Assembly: GCA_021186555.1 (NCBI GenBank)
Contig: JAJKFL010000007.1
Location: 28,735,177-28,799,176, forward strand
Source of the DNA: Reticulitermes speratus
Taxonomy: Eukaryota; Arthropoda; Insecta; Blattodea; Rhinotermitidae
Reading direction: 5' to 3'
Length of the DNA stretch: 64,000 nt
The translations under genes were made by a program, and so were the position numbers. The notes beneath the pieces were generated by a model. It saw nothing but the letters and a program-made list of their open reading frames with translations. It did no database searches and had not been told where the DNA came from. Position 1 is the stretch's first letter, and each line of letters opens with the position of its first letter. Positions 52,878 to 63,550 of the stretch are shown here, one piece after another.

Positions 52878-53607
52878 TGAATTTCTCTGTCGTTTTCATC
52901 AGTGCCTGCAGGCAAATAACCTTATGGTACACAAAGGCCTTGTTTCACGCCCTAGCTGTGTTCGTAAAAAAGTGGGCGTAAATCAAAAACGATATTCCCA
53001 TAAGAAAACAAAGACTTAAATAAATGGAAATAAACTAGCCAAAGAGCGTTAAACCGAAAGTGAGGGGCGCTAAAGCAAAAAGGGCGTAAAACGGACGTGT
53101 ACTTTGGTTATGCCACGACCGTTTACTTCCAAGTCCTTTCAGATTCATCATTCATCAACCACCTTACCATCGACGATATGCCGTGTGATGCTGACAGCGT
53201 GTTAAAACAAACCACAACATTTCATCTATTCTCATATAGGTCATGTTTTGAGGTGCTGACAACGCGTGGAAGTTGGTCTTGTTGCCAAAGTTTCGAAGGG
53301 AAATACAGCCTCCATCTTCAGGGCTACATCAACATGCTCCTTCGAAACGCCAGCAATACACCTCACACGCTCACAGACTCTGCAACACCTACAATGACCT
53401 ATCATGAAAACCTGAAATAAATTATTAGAACATATTTTTCCAGATTCGCCAGACTGATACACTGGAATGGCTCATGGCTGTTCACAAGACATATGGACAC
53501 GATTACGCCATATTATTACTACATAGCAGGTGGAAGTGTTTTGTCACTGCGCTAATCAACGTACAGCAAAGCAAAGATCATCTCTTTTAACTTGAAGCAT
53601 ATTGAAT
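52878..53607. other. Unassigned; one GAAGATGG..CGAAAC motif
   Basis: On minus, CCTGAAGATGGAGG, then CCCTTCGAAACTTTGG (53286-53323). A partial inverted partner CCTTCGAAACGCC follows at 53338-53352. A 107-codon frame over it has no domain. Confidence 0.45.
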
Positions 53608-53770
53608 TTCAGGCTTCCTCCGTGGTCTAGTTGAGGCCTTTGATCTTTCGGGATGTTACACGGCGTTGGTTTGTAGTTGTTTACCGACGTTTCGGTATCG
53701 ATAAGCTGTTACTAAACCTCATTAACCAACTACCTACCGCAAAATCACAGAAGAGCGAAGACCTTGAGGC
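53608..53770. mobile_element. Family H element, diverged
   Basis: TTTCAGGCTTCCTCCGTGGT, ACCGACGTTTCGGTATCG and CACAGAAGAGCGAAGACCTT keep the family H layout. The arms are no longer well paired. Confidence 0.65.
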
Positions 53771-54289
53771 ACTTGGTTAAACCTTCGGAAGTTTTGGGCG
53801 ATATTTGGCATGGCTTGACGACAACCAACAGCTGAGCTAACAGTCACATTCCGCCTTATTTAGAGGGACAATTATAGAGGACTATGTGAGAGTGTATTTT
53901 ATACGTTTCTGTTCAATTAGCTGTGGAATTCCGGTTTGATTATCATTGAAAAAGGAACGGTAGCTCAATGTCGCCTGCTGCTTGTGCCCCAATAAACTTG
54001 TATGACCTTTACACTTATAGCCATACGCATAATGGTGTCTAGGTGTTATGACTCTGGTTTTTAAGACTTGGCAGCCCGACAGACAGACCGCAGAGTGACC
54101 GTCTTTTGAGTGCGTTTATTGGTTCATTATATAAAAGACAATAAGTACCATTAAGCGAAAAATAAATTTAACCCGACAATAAAACTAATTATGCTAATTC
54201 ATTTAGAGTAATAACTTATGAATGAAATATTTCTTAAGAATTTTGCGGTTTGCGAAATATCACTGATGTGTATTTGAAATTCTTTCATC
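53771..54289. other. Unassigned sequence
   Basis: No gene or repeat is recognised. Confidence 0.5.
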
Positions 54290-54580
54290 GTCACTGAGTG
54301 TAAAAACACGACGTTTCAAAAGCAAACTGTTTCGTCTTCACGTTCTGTGATTTTCATTTTTAATAAGGGAAAATTTATTTCATTTTTATTATAAGTTTAG
54401 ACTGAGTTCTGTATACAGTAGTATTATATTTAAAGGTACGGATAATTTTGTCTCTTACATATGAATTTGAATTTGTAGGTTTTTGGTTCTTTTAGATTGT
54501 TATTTATTCTTGAGATTTTATTTCACCTGAAGACGAAAGCAGTTTACTTTCGAAACGTCGTGTTTGTATACTCAGTAAAG
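54290..54580. mobile_element. Terminal-inverted-repeat element, family D
   Basis: The left arm TCACTGAGTGTAAAAACACG plus ACGTTTCAAAAGC is inverted to the right arm GAAACGTCGTGTTTGTATAC. Both arms contain the GAAGACGAAA-stem-GAAACGTC motif. The middle (about 200 bp) is AT-rich and non-coding. Confidence 0.72.
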
Positions 54581-54582
54581 AT

Positions 54583-54688
54583 AAAGGCAAAGTTCTCCCT
54601 AGAACAGGCTATGAAGGCCCAGAGGGGGAGTAGAGGTATAGCTCTACTCTTCCTTTAACCTCGGCACTCGATGGGGGTGGGTGGTCAA
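54583..54688 (-). mobile_element. SINE-2, strongly 5'-truncated
   Basis: Only the 3' 105 bp remains: GGCAAAGTTCTCCCTAGAAC to GGGGGTGGGTGGTCAA on plus. It inserted next to family D. Confidence 0.88.
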
Positions 54689-54814
54689 TAAGAAGTACAT
54701 TAACAAATAAAAAGAAAGTGAAAATAATAAGGAAAAGAAAGACAAAAAATAAAATGTACGAAAGAAGGAGATGTATTTTAGGGATCTGATAGCTAAGCCC
54801 ACTAATACTACACA

Positions 54815-54943
54815 CAGCTGCAGTCGGCACGGCGTGGTCACTGCTGGACTCGCCTAGAAAGGCCAGGCCAAGTTATACCTCTGTCAAAAACATCTACTGT
54901 GTTGTAAGTACATTCATAGCTTCAGTCACTGTGGATGTTTTTG
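54815..54943 (-). repeat. Dispersed repeat R1, copy 2
   Basis: Inverted relative of 1646-1776. Its end lies about 30 bp before the first unit of the 29-bp array. Confidence 0.75.
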
Positions 54944-54975
54944 AACGGGGCAGAAAACGGTTTGTGGCGTGTGGG

Positions 54976-56480
54976 CAGTGCTTCCCTTCTCACCAGCCCC
55001 ATGGCAGTGCTTCCCTTCTCACCAGCCCCATGGCAGTGCTTCCCTTCTCACCAGCCCCGTGGCAGTGCTTCCCTTCTCACCAGCCCCATGGCAGTGCTTC
55101 CCTTCTCACCAGCCCCATGGCAGTGCTTCCCTTCTCACCAGCCCCATGGCAGTGCTTCCCTTCTCACCAGCCCCATGGCAGTGCTTCCCTTCTCACCAGC
55201 CCCATGGCAGTGCTTCCCTTCTCACCAGCCCCACGGCAGTGCTTCCCTTCTCACCAGCCCCACGGCAGTGCTTCCCTTCTCACCAGCCCCATGGCAGTGC
55301 TTCCCTTCTCACCAGCCCCATGGCAGTGCTTCCCTTCTCACCAGCCCCATGGCAGTGCTTCCCTTCTCACCAGCCCCATGGCAGTGCTTCCCTTCTCACC
55401 AGCCCCATGGCAGTGCTTCCCTTCTCACCAGCCCCATGGCAGTGCTTCCCTTCTCACCAGCCCCACGGCAGTGCTTCCCTTCTCACCAGCCCCACGGCAG
55501 TGCTTCCCTTCTCACCAGCCCCATGGCAGTGCTTCCCTTCTCACCAGCCCCATGGCAGTGCTTCCCTTCTCACCAACCCCATGACAGTGCTTCCCTTCTC
55601 ACCAGCCCCATGGCAGTGCTTCTCTTCTCACCAGCCCCATGGCAGTGCTTCCCTTCTCACCAACCCCATGACAGTGCTTCCCTTCTCACCAGCCCCATGG
55701 CAGTGCTTCTCTTCTCACCAGCCCCATGGCAGTGCTTCCCTTCTCACCAGCCCCATGGTAGTGCTTCCTTTCTCACCAGCCCCATGGCAGTGCTTCCCTT
55801 CTCACCAGCCCCATGGCAGTGCTTCCCTTCTCACCAACCCCATGACAGTGCTTCCCTTCTCACCAGCCCCATGGCAGTGCTTCCCTTCTCACCAGCCCCA
55901 TGACAGTGCTTCCCTTCTCACCAGCCCCATGGCAGTGCTTCCCTTCTCACCAACCCCATGACAGTGCTTCCCTTCTCACCAGCCCCATGGCAGTGCTTCC
56001 CTTCTCACCAACCCCATGACAGTGCTTCCCTTCTCACCAGCCCCATGGCAGTGCTTCTCTTCTCACCAGCCCCATGGCAGTGCTTCCCTTCTCACCAACC
56101 CCATGACAGTGCTTCCCTTCTCACCAGCCCCATGGCAGTGCTTCTCTTCTCACCAGCCCCATGGCAGTGCTTCCCTTCTCACCAGCCCCATGGCAGTGCT
56201 TCCCTTCTCACCAACCCCATGACAGTGCTTCCCTTCTCACCAGCCCCATGGCAGTGCTTCTCTTCTCACCAGCCCCATGGCAGTGCTTCCCTTCTCACCA
56301 GCCCCATGGTAGTGCTTCCTTTCTCACCAGCCCCATGGCAGTGCTTCCCTTCTCACCAGCCCCATGGCAGTGCTTCCCTTATCACCAGCCCCATGGCAGT
56401 GCTTCCCTTCTCACCAGCCCCATGGCAGTGCTTCCCTTCTCACCAGCCCCATGGCAGTGCTTCCCTTCTCACAGCCCCAT
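54976..56480. repeat. 29-bp minisatellite, about 52 units
   Basis: The unit is CAGTGCTTCCCTTCTCACCA plus GCCCCATGG. The first half is nearly uniform. From about 55570 three variants (CAACCCC, ATGACAG, TTCTCTTC) recur in a fixed order, indicating block duplication. Since 29 is not a multiple of three, the three frames interconvert each 87 bp, and all three plus-strand frames stay open for hundreds of codons. This is a repeat artefact, not three genes. Confidence 0.96.
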
Positions 56481-56648
56481 ACCAACTTCAAGCAAATAAT
56501 CTGGGTACTACAATAATTCTACGATAGACCAATGTAGCAGTAAAAATGATACAACATTGCTAAACATGTCGACCAGACTCGCTTCATAAAGACCCTTAAA
56601 CAACATAAAGTTGCTAGATCCATTGTCTATATTTTAATAATATACACT
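56481..56648. other. Unassigned sequence
   Basis: A short unique spacer between the array and SINE-1. Confidence 0.5.
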
Positions 56649-56935
56649 ATCTATTAATAAGAGCCGATCTCTGTTGCGCGCGGTCTAAGGCGTGGGTCTG
56701 CAGCCACTCGCTTGCTGGGATTGTGGGTTTGAATCCCGCCGGGGGCATGTATGTCTGTCTCTCGTGAGTGTTGTTTTGTCAGGTACAGGTCTCTGCGTCG
56801 TGCTGATCACTCGTCTAGAGGAGTGCTACCGGGTGTGGTGTGTCTAAAGGAGTGTAATTGTGAAGCCTCGATAATGAGAAGGCCCTGTCCCTCTAAGGGC
56901 TGTTGCGCCATTGGAAAAAAAATCTATTGATAAGA
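56649..56935 (+). mobile_element. SINE-1, full length, with 14-bp TSD
   Basis: ATCTATTAATAAGA (56649-56662) and ATCTATTGATAAGA (56922-56935) flank the element with one mismatch. The head has GCGGTCTAAGGCGTGGGTCT and a B box GGGTTTGAATCCCG. It ends TGTTGCGCCATTGG plus poly-A. The clearest evidence in the window for poly-A-primed SINE-1 insertion. Confidence 0.94.
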
Positions 56936-57857
56936 AAGACTGAAGAACTGAATTCTCAGAACCCTTCTTCTTTGACAACGCCATTCCAACTGCCTGAGTT
57001 ATGTAAACTACACCCCGTGCCTGAAGTGCTGTAAACCATGTGAAAATAAAGATTATTTGAGCACTTTAATCGGGGTTTGACTGAGTAAAATCACAAAAGA
57101 TATCGGTCAGAAGTGTTCGAATTAAAAGAGAGATACACTACAGCCCACGTCTGTACACAACAACAGGTAGACAGGCAATTGCAAACCGTAAAGTTTTACG
57201 TCAAGGTCGGTATAGTCGTAAAGATGTAGAGTCCAACAACAGGACCGCCTTGAGCTGAACATTCTTGTTTTTGACTTAATGGCAGCAATTCGCGAACAAA
57301 TGACACTCAGAAAGTGATACTTTGCATGATGGAGGATAAAGGCTTGCTCGTATGTTTCTACGAAATATTTGTGCTTTGCAGAAATAGGCGAAGAGATAAA
57401 TTGTGTTAGTAATTGCACAATCAGGAACACGTTACAGTCATGCAGAATGTTGACAGAGCGGTGACGTAACAGACACTTTCCGTTGGTAGCAGTTTCGAAT
57501 CTCGGCCGGGCTGCAGTCTAGTCTGACAAGTGTTCGTGATTATCGCCATGCCAGTCAGACAAACGCCACAACCGCCTCGTTCCATATGTGTGCCTACTCA
57601 ACAATTACATGCAACTTCCTGCTCGTTCGACGCAAAGTATTCTCTGCAGCTGAAACAGCACTGTGAAGTAATCTTAACAGCAAAATTATTAGCGTGATTT
57701 AGAACACCCTGTACATCTGATTACACAAGGTAGATTGCTTAGAATTTGGAGATTTCTTATACTGCAGGATGTCCTATTATACTTCTTGGTGATTTTGCGA
57801 TAAAATGTCAAAATAAGCGAAGAGCTCTTATTTTAAAATTTGTTCAAATCCATTCAG
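56936..57857. other. Unassigned; weak tRNA-like block
   Basis: GTAGCAGTTTCGAATCTCGG near 57485-57505 may be an old SINE head. No gene is recognised. Confidence 0.45.
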
Positions 57858-58131
57858 TGTCTAGTAGCAGTAGCAGCAGCAGCAGTAGTAGTAGTATCAG
57901 CAGTAGTAGTATCAGTAGTAGTAGTATTATCATTAGTAGTAGCAGTCGTAGTATCAGTATTATTATTATTATTATTAGTAGTAGTAGTAGTAGTAGTAGT
58001 AGCAGTAGTAGTGTGATGGTGAAGGTTTTGATGGTGATGGTGGTTGTGATGGTTATGGTGGCAATGATGATGAAACTGCTGCTGATGGTGGTGGTGGTGG
58101 TGGTGGTGGTGGTAATGACAGTAGAAGCAGC
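57858..58131. repeat. Compound trinucleotide microsatellite
   Basis: AGT/AGC-type repeats with ATT interruptions (57860-58012) pass into GGT/GAT-type repeats (58015-58131). Frames read as poly-Ser, poly-Val or poly-His and are artefacts. Confidence 0.95.
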
Positions 58132-58250
58132 AGAAAATGTTCAGAAAATATTCTAACATAAATGCTGCTAGGTGATAAACACTCTCCCTATAACAGAATT
58201 ATCTTCGCGCCTGAAGATTACATAACCTGTCTTAAAGAAAAGGTAAAGCT

Positions 58251-58793
58251 ATTGTTAAGACGACAGATATGACACGAAGGTGCACACACAAATACAAGCG
58301 TTACTGGCAGATTGTTAAGACGACAGATATGACACGAAGGTGCACACACAAATACAAGCGTTACTGGCAGATTGTTAAGACGACAGATATGACACGAAGG
58401 TGCACACACAAATACAAGCGTTACTGGCAGATTGTTAAGACGACAGATATGACACGAAGGTGCACACACAAATACAAGCGTTACTGGCAGATTGTTAAGA
58501 CGACAGATATGACACGAAGGTGCACACACAAATACAAGCGTTACTGGCAGATTGTTAAGACGACAGATATGACACGAAGGTGCACACACAAATACAAGCG
58601 TTACTGGCAGATTGTTAAGACGACAGATATGACACGAAGGTGCACACACAAATACAAGCGTTACTGGCAGATTGTTAAGACGACAGATATGACACGAAGG
58701 TGCACACACAAATACAAGCGTTACTGGCAGATTGTTAAGACGACAGATATGACACGAAGGTGCACACACAAATACAAGCGTTACTGGCAGATT
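58251..58793. repeat. 60-bp tandem array, nine apparently identical units
   Basis: The unit begins ATTGTTAAGACGACAGATAT and ends GCGTTACTGGCAG. I see no difference among the nine copies. As 60 is divisible by three, a 195-codon plus frame (58269-58856) and a 183-codon minus frame (58218-58769) result, each a 20-residue repeat; neither shows gene features beyond openness. Confidence 0.97.
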
Positions 58794-59384
58794 TTCACTG
58801 CAAGAGACAAATCCGGTTCAAAGACAAGTAGGTCGTTTACAACAAAATATCAATAGAAAATTGGGTCAAAGAAGTGTAACAAAGTGCGTGAGCGTGCGCC
58901 AGGAGACAGCGTGTAGTGACATCACGTTCTGACACCTTTCTGACGATAAATGGGCGTTGTGAATGAACAGTGACACACTGATTCCGTCTGATTTGTGACT
59001 GATATTTCATGTTCAGCATCATGACCTCCATCAATAAGCATTCAATACAACGCTTGACATGTCCTTCATAACCTTCAGTTCTATAATCTCTGACTAACCT
59101 TATCTTGCACTAGGCAAATAGACATTTATTGCATAAAACCACGCCTTTGTTTTGTATGTTAAACATATGGCCGACTGCCATACGTACATTTATGATAATT
59201 ATACTGCTGTCACCTGCTGTTGTATATTTCCATAAAATTCAAGAAGACACAAAAACAGACGTTTCGGCAACCCATTTAAGACTATAATAATTGCGAAATG
59301 TGAGGAGAGGGATTTGTACCTTTGATCCAAGGAAAACACAGAAACGGTTCCGCAGGAACAAATAGAAAAATAATTTGCATAAGT
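58794..59384. other. Unassigned sequence
   Basis: CAGACGTTTCGGCAACCC near 59258 may be an isolated family H centre. Otherwise nothing is recognised. Confidence 0.45.
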
Positions 59385-59560
59385 CCAGATCTTCGCTCTT
59401 CTGGGCTGTTACGCAGCTTATATTGGTAGTGAGTTACTGACGTTTCGGGACATCCCAATCCGTCCCATATTCAACGGTCAAGCAGTCCAATAAGAAACGA
59501 AGGTAAATTAACTACCAGTCTGCGCTGCGTAACATCCCAGAAGAGCGGAAGCCTGAAAAC
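59385..59560. mobile_element. Family H element
   Basis: The left arm CTTCGCTCTTCTGGGCTGTT and the right arm CGTAACATCCCAGAAGAGCG are inverted. The centre has GACGTTTCGGGACATCCC. The outer right end is GAAGCCTGAAA, matching the outer left end at 39426. Confidence 0.75.
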
Positions 59561-60261
59561 TTGCACAAAATTCTATGCAATTTCTATTATTCATCAACGA
59601 TTGTACGTGAAGTATAAACTGGACATAAAAACAAAGAATAAGCTCAGAAATAATGTAATATGAAGGAGAAAGAGAGTTATATAAACACAATTATCGAGTA
59701 CAAAGAGCTGCAGAGAATTCATAGACTACTTGGTCATCAATATCTGAACGAAGCATCCCCATCGCCGCAAAATTGGAGCCCAAATTTGCTATAAGCAGGG
59801 TCTCTCAGGTCCGATCTGAAAACGTAGAAGTAAGGGGCTGGGGACAAGAGCCAACTTCGTCACCAATAATTAAGGTTTTAATACAACATTTGTTTATTCA
59901 AATTCACAATTAGCTACATGTTTCGGCTATTTTGCATCCTCGCGTTTTGTCCATCTATAAAAAAAAAACACAATGTCCAACTGCACATTGCCTATCATTA
60001 GTACAGAATTATTATTATTATGTGTATTATGTTATTATAAGACGGTGTGTAACTGCGGCAAATTCTATTTGTAATCATATGGATCTTTTCAGAAGGGAAT
60101 TTGTTACAATTAGTCAGATGTAATAATTTATTACATTATTTTAAGGTGTTCTTATTAATTATCTAAGTAAGTTATTGTTTGTTTATTTATTTGTTTTGGT
60201 TGTGTTTGTTTTATTTTTGTTTTGTACATTGTCCGTTGTTATTTGTGTTTGTTTGTTGTGC
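59561..60261. other. Unassigned AT-rich 0.7 kb
   Basis: CTACATGTTTCGGCTATTTT at about 59914 resembles an arm of family C. The T/G-rich stretch 60160-60260 may belong to LINE-E. No gene is recognised. Confidence 0.45.
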
Positions 60262-60333
60262 TGTTTGTGTAATTGGCCTTCTGGCTGTTGACTTGGCACA
60301 TTAATAAACCAGAATTGAATTAAATTGAATTGA
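60262..60333 (+). mobile_element. LINE-E 3' tail, copy 1
   Basis: GGCTGTTGACTTGGCACATT, AATAAACCAGAATTGAATT and repeated GAATT-like motifs match 61325-61393. Probably the 3' end of a non-LTR or SINE element; no coding part is seen. Confidence 0.65.
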
Positions 60334-60335
60334 AC

Positions 60336-61241
60336 TATTATTATTATTATTTGTTATTACATTTATACAGAGTATTTACAATTATATACCTAAAACAAAC
60401 CATGTTTCTGGGGTATATATTGTTGCAGCTATTCTGTAGTTACAGTATATTGGAACATGTACTGTTATTTCCCACAATAAACGTTCTGTACATTTACATC
60501 AGTACTTTCCGCAGTATGTGCTCAGTGCCCAATATGGCTGTTTTCTGTAGTTCCTTGATTTCGTGCTTTACCGGTATTTTCTGAATGATTCTGAGATGCT
60601 TCCAGTTGCCCCAGTTATTACTGGTATCACTTTTGTTTTTACATTCCACAAGCGCTGTATTTCTAGTGTAAGGTCTCAGAATCTTCTCGTCTTCCCTCTT
60701 GATCACATTTCTGTCTCCTGAAATTGCAACATGTATTAACACACATGTTCTTCTTTCGTTATCACGGATTATGTGTGTGTGTCTTTGTCCCTGTCGCTCC
60801 AACGCGGAGCATAGGGGCCTCCTTTCGGAGGTTTCTATGGTCATGTGCGTTGATGTAGTGAGTGACCAGCCCACTGACCGCACAAGTTCTACTCAATCCT
60901 GATGTGACTACCAGAGCCATCTGGCAGGCAGTCAGGAGACTTGGGTGAGAAATGGCCGCTGAATTTTGCTTACGAGCATTACTAGTTCTATTCATGCCCG
61001 TAAGGTTCTTTTACATGCCGTAAATCTACGACATGGGACCGACGGCTTTACTTCCCCGCCGAAGGAAGTTGTGCTCCGGATTTTTATCACCCTTAAAAAT
61101 CCATCGACCTCGGTCGGGATTATCACGGATTATGATGTCCGGTTTATTGTTAGTGATGGTTCTGTCGGTTTGCACTTGTTGGTTCCACAATATGGTTACC
61201 TCACCTTCATGACGTCTCTCAATTAATATTGGTGCATCCAC
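60336..61241 (-). pseudogene. LINE-D ORF C-terminus, frameshifted and split by a SINE
   Basis: Read on minus from 61241, the host sequence encodes IERRHEGEVTILWNQQVQTD, then NKPDIIIRDN. It is interrupted by SINE-5 (60774-61119 plus its duplication), then continues with CVLIHVAISGDRNVIKRE, a stretch out of frame, and HEIKELQKTAILGTEHILRK before the stop at about 60491-60493. The modules KPDII(V)RD and LQKTA(I/V)LGT.HI(L/I)R are familiar from the C-terminal parts of non-LTR retrotransposon proteins in many invertebrates; their exact role is not assigned here. At least two frameshifts lie between about 60580 and 60690. The 3' UTR runs to an (ATT)n tail near 60336. Confidence 0.82.
60759..61134 (-). 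mobile_element. SINE-5 inserted in LINE-D, perfect 15-bp TSD
   Basis: TTATCACGGATTATG occurs at 60759-60773 and 61120-61134. The element between (60774-61119) is SINE-5 on minus, 5'-truncated within the tRNA head: only GATCCCGACCGAGG-like sequence remains. The target lies inside the LINE-D coding sequence, so the SINE is younger than that LINE copy. Confidence 0.95.
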
Positions 61242-61324
61242 ATAAGAATTTATTATATATATATATTTATTTATTTATATTTGTTTTATTTATTTTTATA
61301 TTTATTATTATTTATTATATTTAT
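61242..61324. other. AT-rich spacer
   Basis: Almost pure A/T (TATATT and TTTATTA runs) between LINE-D and the LINE-E tail. Confidence 0.6.
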
Positions 61325-61393
61325 TATTATAAACTGGCTGTTGATTCGGCACATAAATAAACTATAATTGAATTGAATTGAATTGAATTATTA
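61325..61393 (+). mobile_element. LINE-E 3' tail, copy 2
   Basis: GGCTGTTGATTCGGCACATA, AATAAACTATAATTGAATT and a (GAATT)n tail. With the copy at 60.3 kb it brackets the LINE-D/SINE-5 complex in the same orientation. Confidence 0.65.
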
Positions 61394-61473
61394 TTTCTTT
61401 GTGTCTTGTCACACGCCTTTTCTCCCTGGTACTTCTCCTTTTGAACCAACAGTGATCCCCACCGCTGATACTT

Positions 61474-61620
61474 CAAGTTTCAGACTGCAATACCTCCCGT
61501 ATTATGTGTGATGTTCCAAGTACAGCTGTCTTTTGTAGTGAATCTATTGAATGTTTTACTGCTATGGCTTCCAAACTTTTCTTTAAACCTTTTGTTACTA
61601 TTCCGGTGGCTCTAATTTTA
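61474..61620 (-). pseudogene. Second, diverged LINE-D C-terminus
   Basis: A minus-strand frame of about 48 codons with no ATG ends at a stop at 61474-61476. It contains GIVTKGLKKSLEAIAVKHSI and SLQKTAVLGTSHIIREVL. The second block aligns with the LINE-D ending at 60.5 kb (LQKTAILGTEHILRKVL). It belongs to a different subfamily, is 5'-truncated near 61620 and is bounded there by an (ATT)n run. Confidence 0.8.
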
Positions 61621-61638
61621 TTATTATTATCATTATTA

Positions 61639-61677
<39 letters not shown>
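61618..61677. repeat. (ATT)n microsatellite
   Basis: About 18 ATT repeats with two interruptions. Confidence 0.95.
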
Positions 61678-62737
61678 GGCTGTTTAATGCGCGTATATGT
61701 GACCGACTACAATAAATAAAGCGTAGGATTCCTGGCTGTGTTCAGGTACCTGACACGAAGAGCACTATGGTACACTGATACACTAAACCTGTATCATTTA
61801 GGTTTAATACAGCTTCACGCTCATTAAGACACTAATAAATTAAACTGCATGAACGCCATTTACAATGAGGCAGAGGGCTAAAGGCGAAGGAGAGGGGAGA
61901 AGCTCCGGACAAATTACTTCCGAACATTCACGCTGACAGAAATTAAAAAAAATACTTTGAATGAAACCACAACAGAAAGTTGTGCTCCAGTTTGGGGTAC
62001 ACACATGTCTTCTTATACTCCAAATGCGTTATTCTTCTGTTTCATATTCTCCTTTTGCCTTGACGTTACTTTACCATTAGATATTCACGAGGGGGCAAGC
62101 ATAAACAACCACACAAAGTTAATACCATTTTACTCTCTTAATTACGCATCGTCGCCATATTTGCTGATCCTATGCTATAGGCCAAAAAGTGGCTTTCACT
62201 CATCGCAGCGCAGTGGTGTCATCTGGTGACAATGTCTGTAAAACTAAACCGGCCAATCCTCCAATTCCATACCCAAAAAAGGGCTCTCGTCTAGGCGGGC
62301 ACACAGAGAGAGGCACAGGGACAAAATATTAAAAAAATACCTTCGTCTTACGATAGACAAACAGGCGAGTGTTGCACCTTATGGCCTCCACTGTTTCCCC
62401 CTCCCCCTCTTTCCGTTTATTTCCTGCTTGTTCCGCTCCATTATCTCTCTAACTTTTCTGTCTTTCCTCCTTCTGATACTTCTTCGTATGGTCCATTCAA
62501 TACTTTTTTTCTGTTTCCCCCCTTCTATTCATTCTTATTTCATTCTTTCACACTTTTTGTATCCGTTCTTATTCTCTGCCTTGTGTTCTTTCAAATTCCG
62601 CTTCCCCTTTTTCTCCTCCTCTCTGGCCTCCTGCGATTATATTGAAAGCCTTGAATATAAATGGCGACAACGATACGGACGATCCCGTCTGAATAAGACA
62701 AGGTTAAACAGAAAGAAAGCCTAAACAGAAACACGCA
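61678..62737. other. Unassigned 1.1 kb
   Basis: The pyrimidine-rich stretch 62395-62630 yields a Phe/Leu/Ser-rich 98-codon frame that I regard as low-complexity chance. No other feature. Confidence 0.5.
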
Positions 62738-62845
62738 TACCAATGGCAAGACTCGAACTTGCAACTTTAGAAACCAAGACCAGCAGTGTCACGATCTGAC
62801 AACTTGTGCTACCGTGACGTGCATCAACCCGTACTAATTCACGTT
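62738..62845 (-). mobile_element. tRNA-like SINE head, family not assigned
   Basis: On minus, CACGGTAGCACAAGTTGTCA (A-box-like) is followed about 50 nt later by TTGCAAGTTCGAGTCTTGCC (B box with flanking GGCAAGACT pairing). The spacing is tRNA-like. There is no good anticodon arm, so this is not a tRNA gene. Confidence 0.5.
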
Positions 62846-63017
62846 TCACGATACCATCTGCCGTGAATAGTGTGACATTGAACGTACAGCGAGAAATGCA
62901 ACTGCTACGAAGTCCGTCTATTCGGTCCAAGGGCAGTAACGAACTGTCCCGATTACGTCATCACATAACTACCAATTAACTAAACCAAGTAACGGAGTAA
63001 CATATAGGATGTAAGAT

Positions 63018-63550
63018 AATTCTTTAGAGCCCAGTGGTTACTATACATACGACAAGGTTTAACGCTCAAAAATTCTACGTTCTGCCCACACAGTGTATTT
63101 ATGTGTTTTGTATGGATCTCAGAACAAACAGTTATTATTTCACTGTACAACATTAACTGACTGGTTTGTATAACTGAGACGGAGTGTGTTTACTGCGCGG
63201 TACGAACTGTATTTATGTGTTTTGTGTGGATCTCAGAACAAACAGCGATTATTTCACTGTACAGCATTAACTGACTGGTTTGTATAACTGAGACGGAGTG
63301 TGTTTACTGCGCGGTACGGACTGTATTTATGTGTTTTGTGTGGATCTCAGAACAAACAGCGATTATTTCACTGTACAGCATTAACTGACTGGTTTGTATA
63401 ACTGAGACGGAGTGTGTTTACTGCGCGGTACGGACTGTATTTATGTGTTTTGTGTGGATCTCAGAACAAACAGCGATTATTTCACTGTACAACATTAACT
63501 GACTAGTTTGTATAACGGAGACGGAGTGTGTTTACTGCGCGGTAGGAACT
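63018..63550 (-). repeat. 114-bp satellite array, four units, inverted
   Basis: Minus-strand array with unit boundaries near 63086, 63200, 63314, 63428 and 63541. It is preceded by the MITE tail (CGTTCTGCCCACACAGTG and GAGCCCAGTGGTTAC on plus). The units are nearly identical. The terminal TTAACCC is eroded. Confidence 0.9.

Noticed and set aside
54931..56527. Several overlapping long frames of 112-330 codons on the plus strand
   Set aside because: They are the same 29-bp minisatellite read in three phases; no signal peptide, domain or start context, and the frames are equally open everywhere in the array.
57746..58159. Poly-Ser/poly-Val and His/Thr-rich frames
   Set aside because: Trinucleotide microsatellite artefacts.
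58218..58856. A 195-residue basic repeat protein (plus) and a 183-residue Cys-containing repeat protein (minus)
   Set aside because: Both are products of the 60-bp array being open on each strand; no independent evidence for either. Kept only as a finding about the array.
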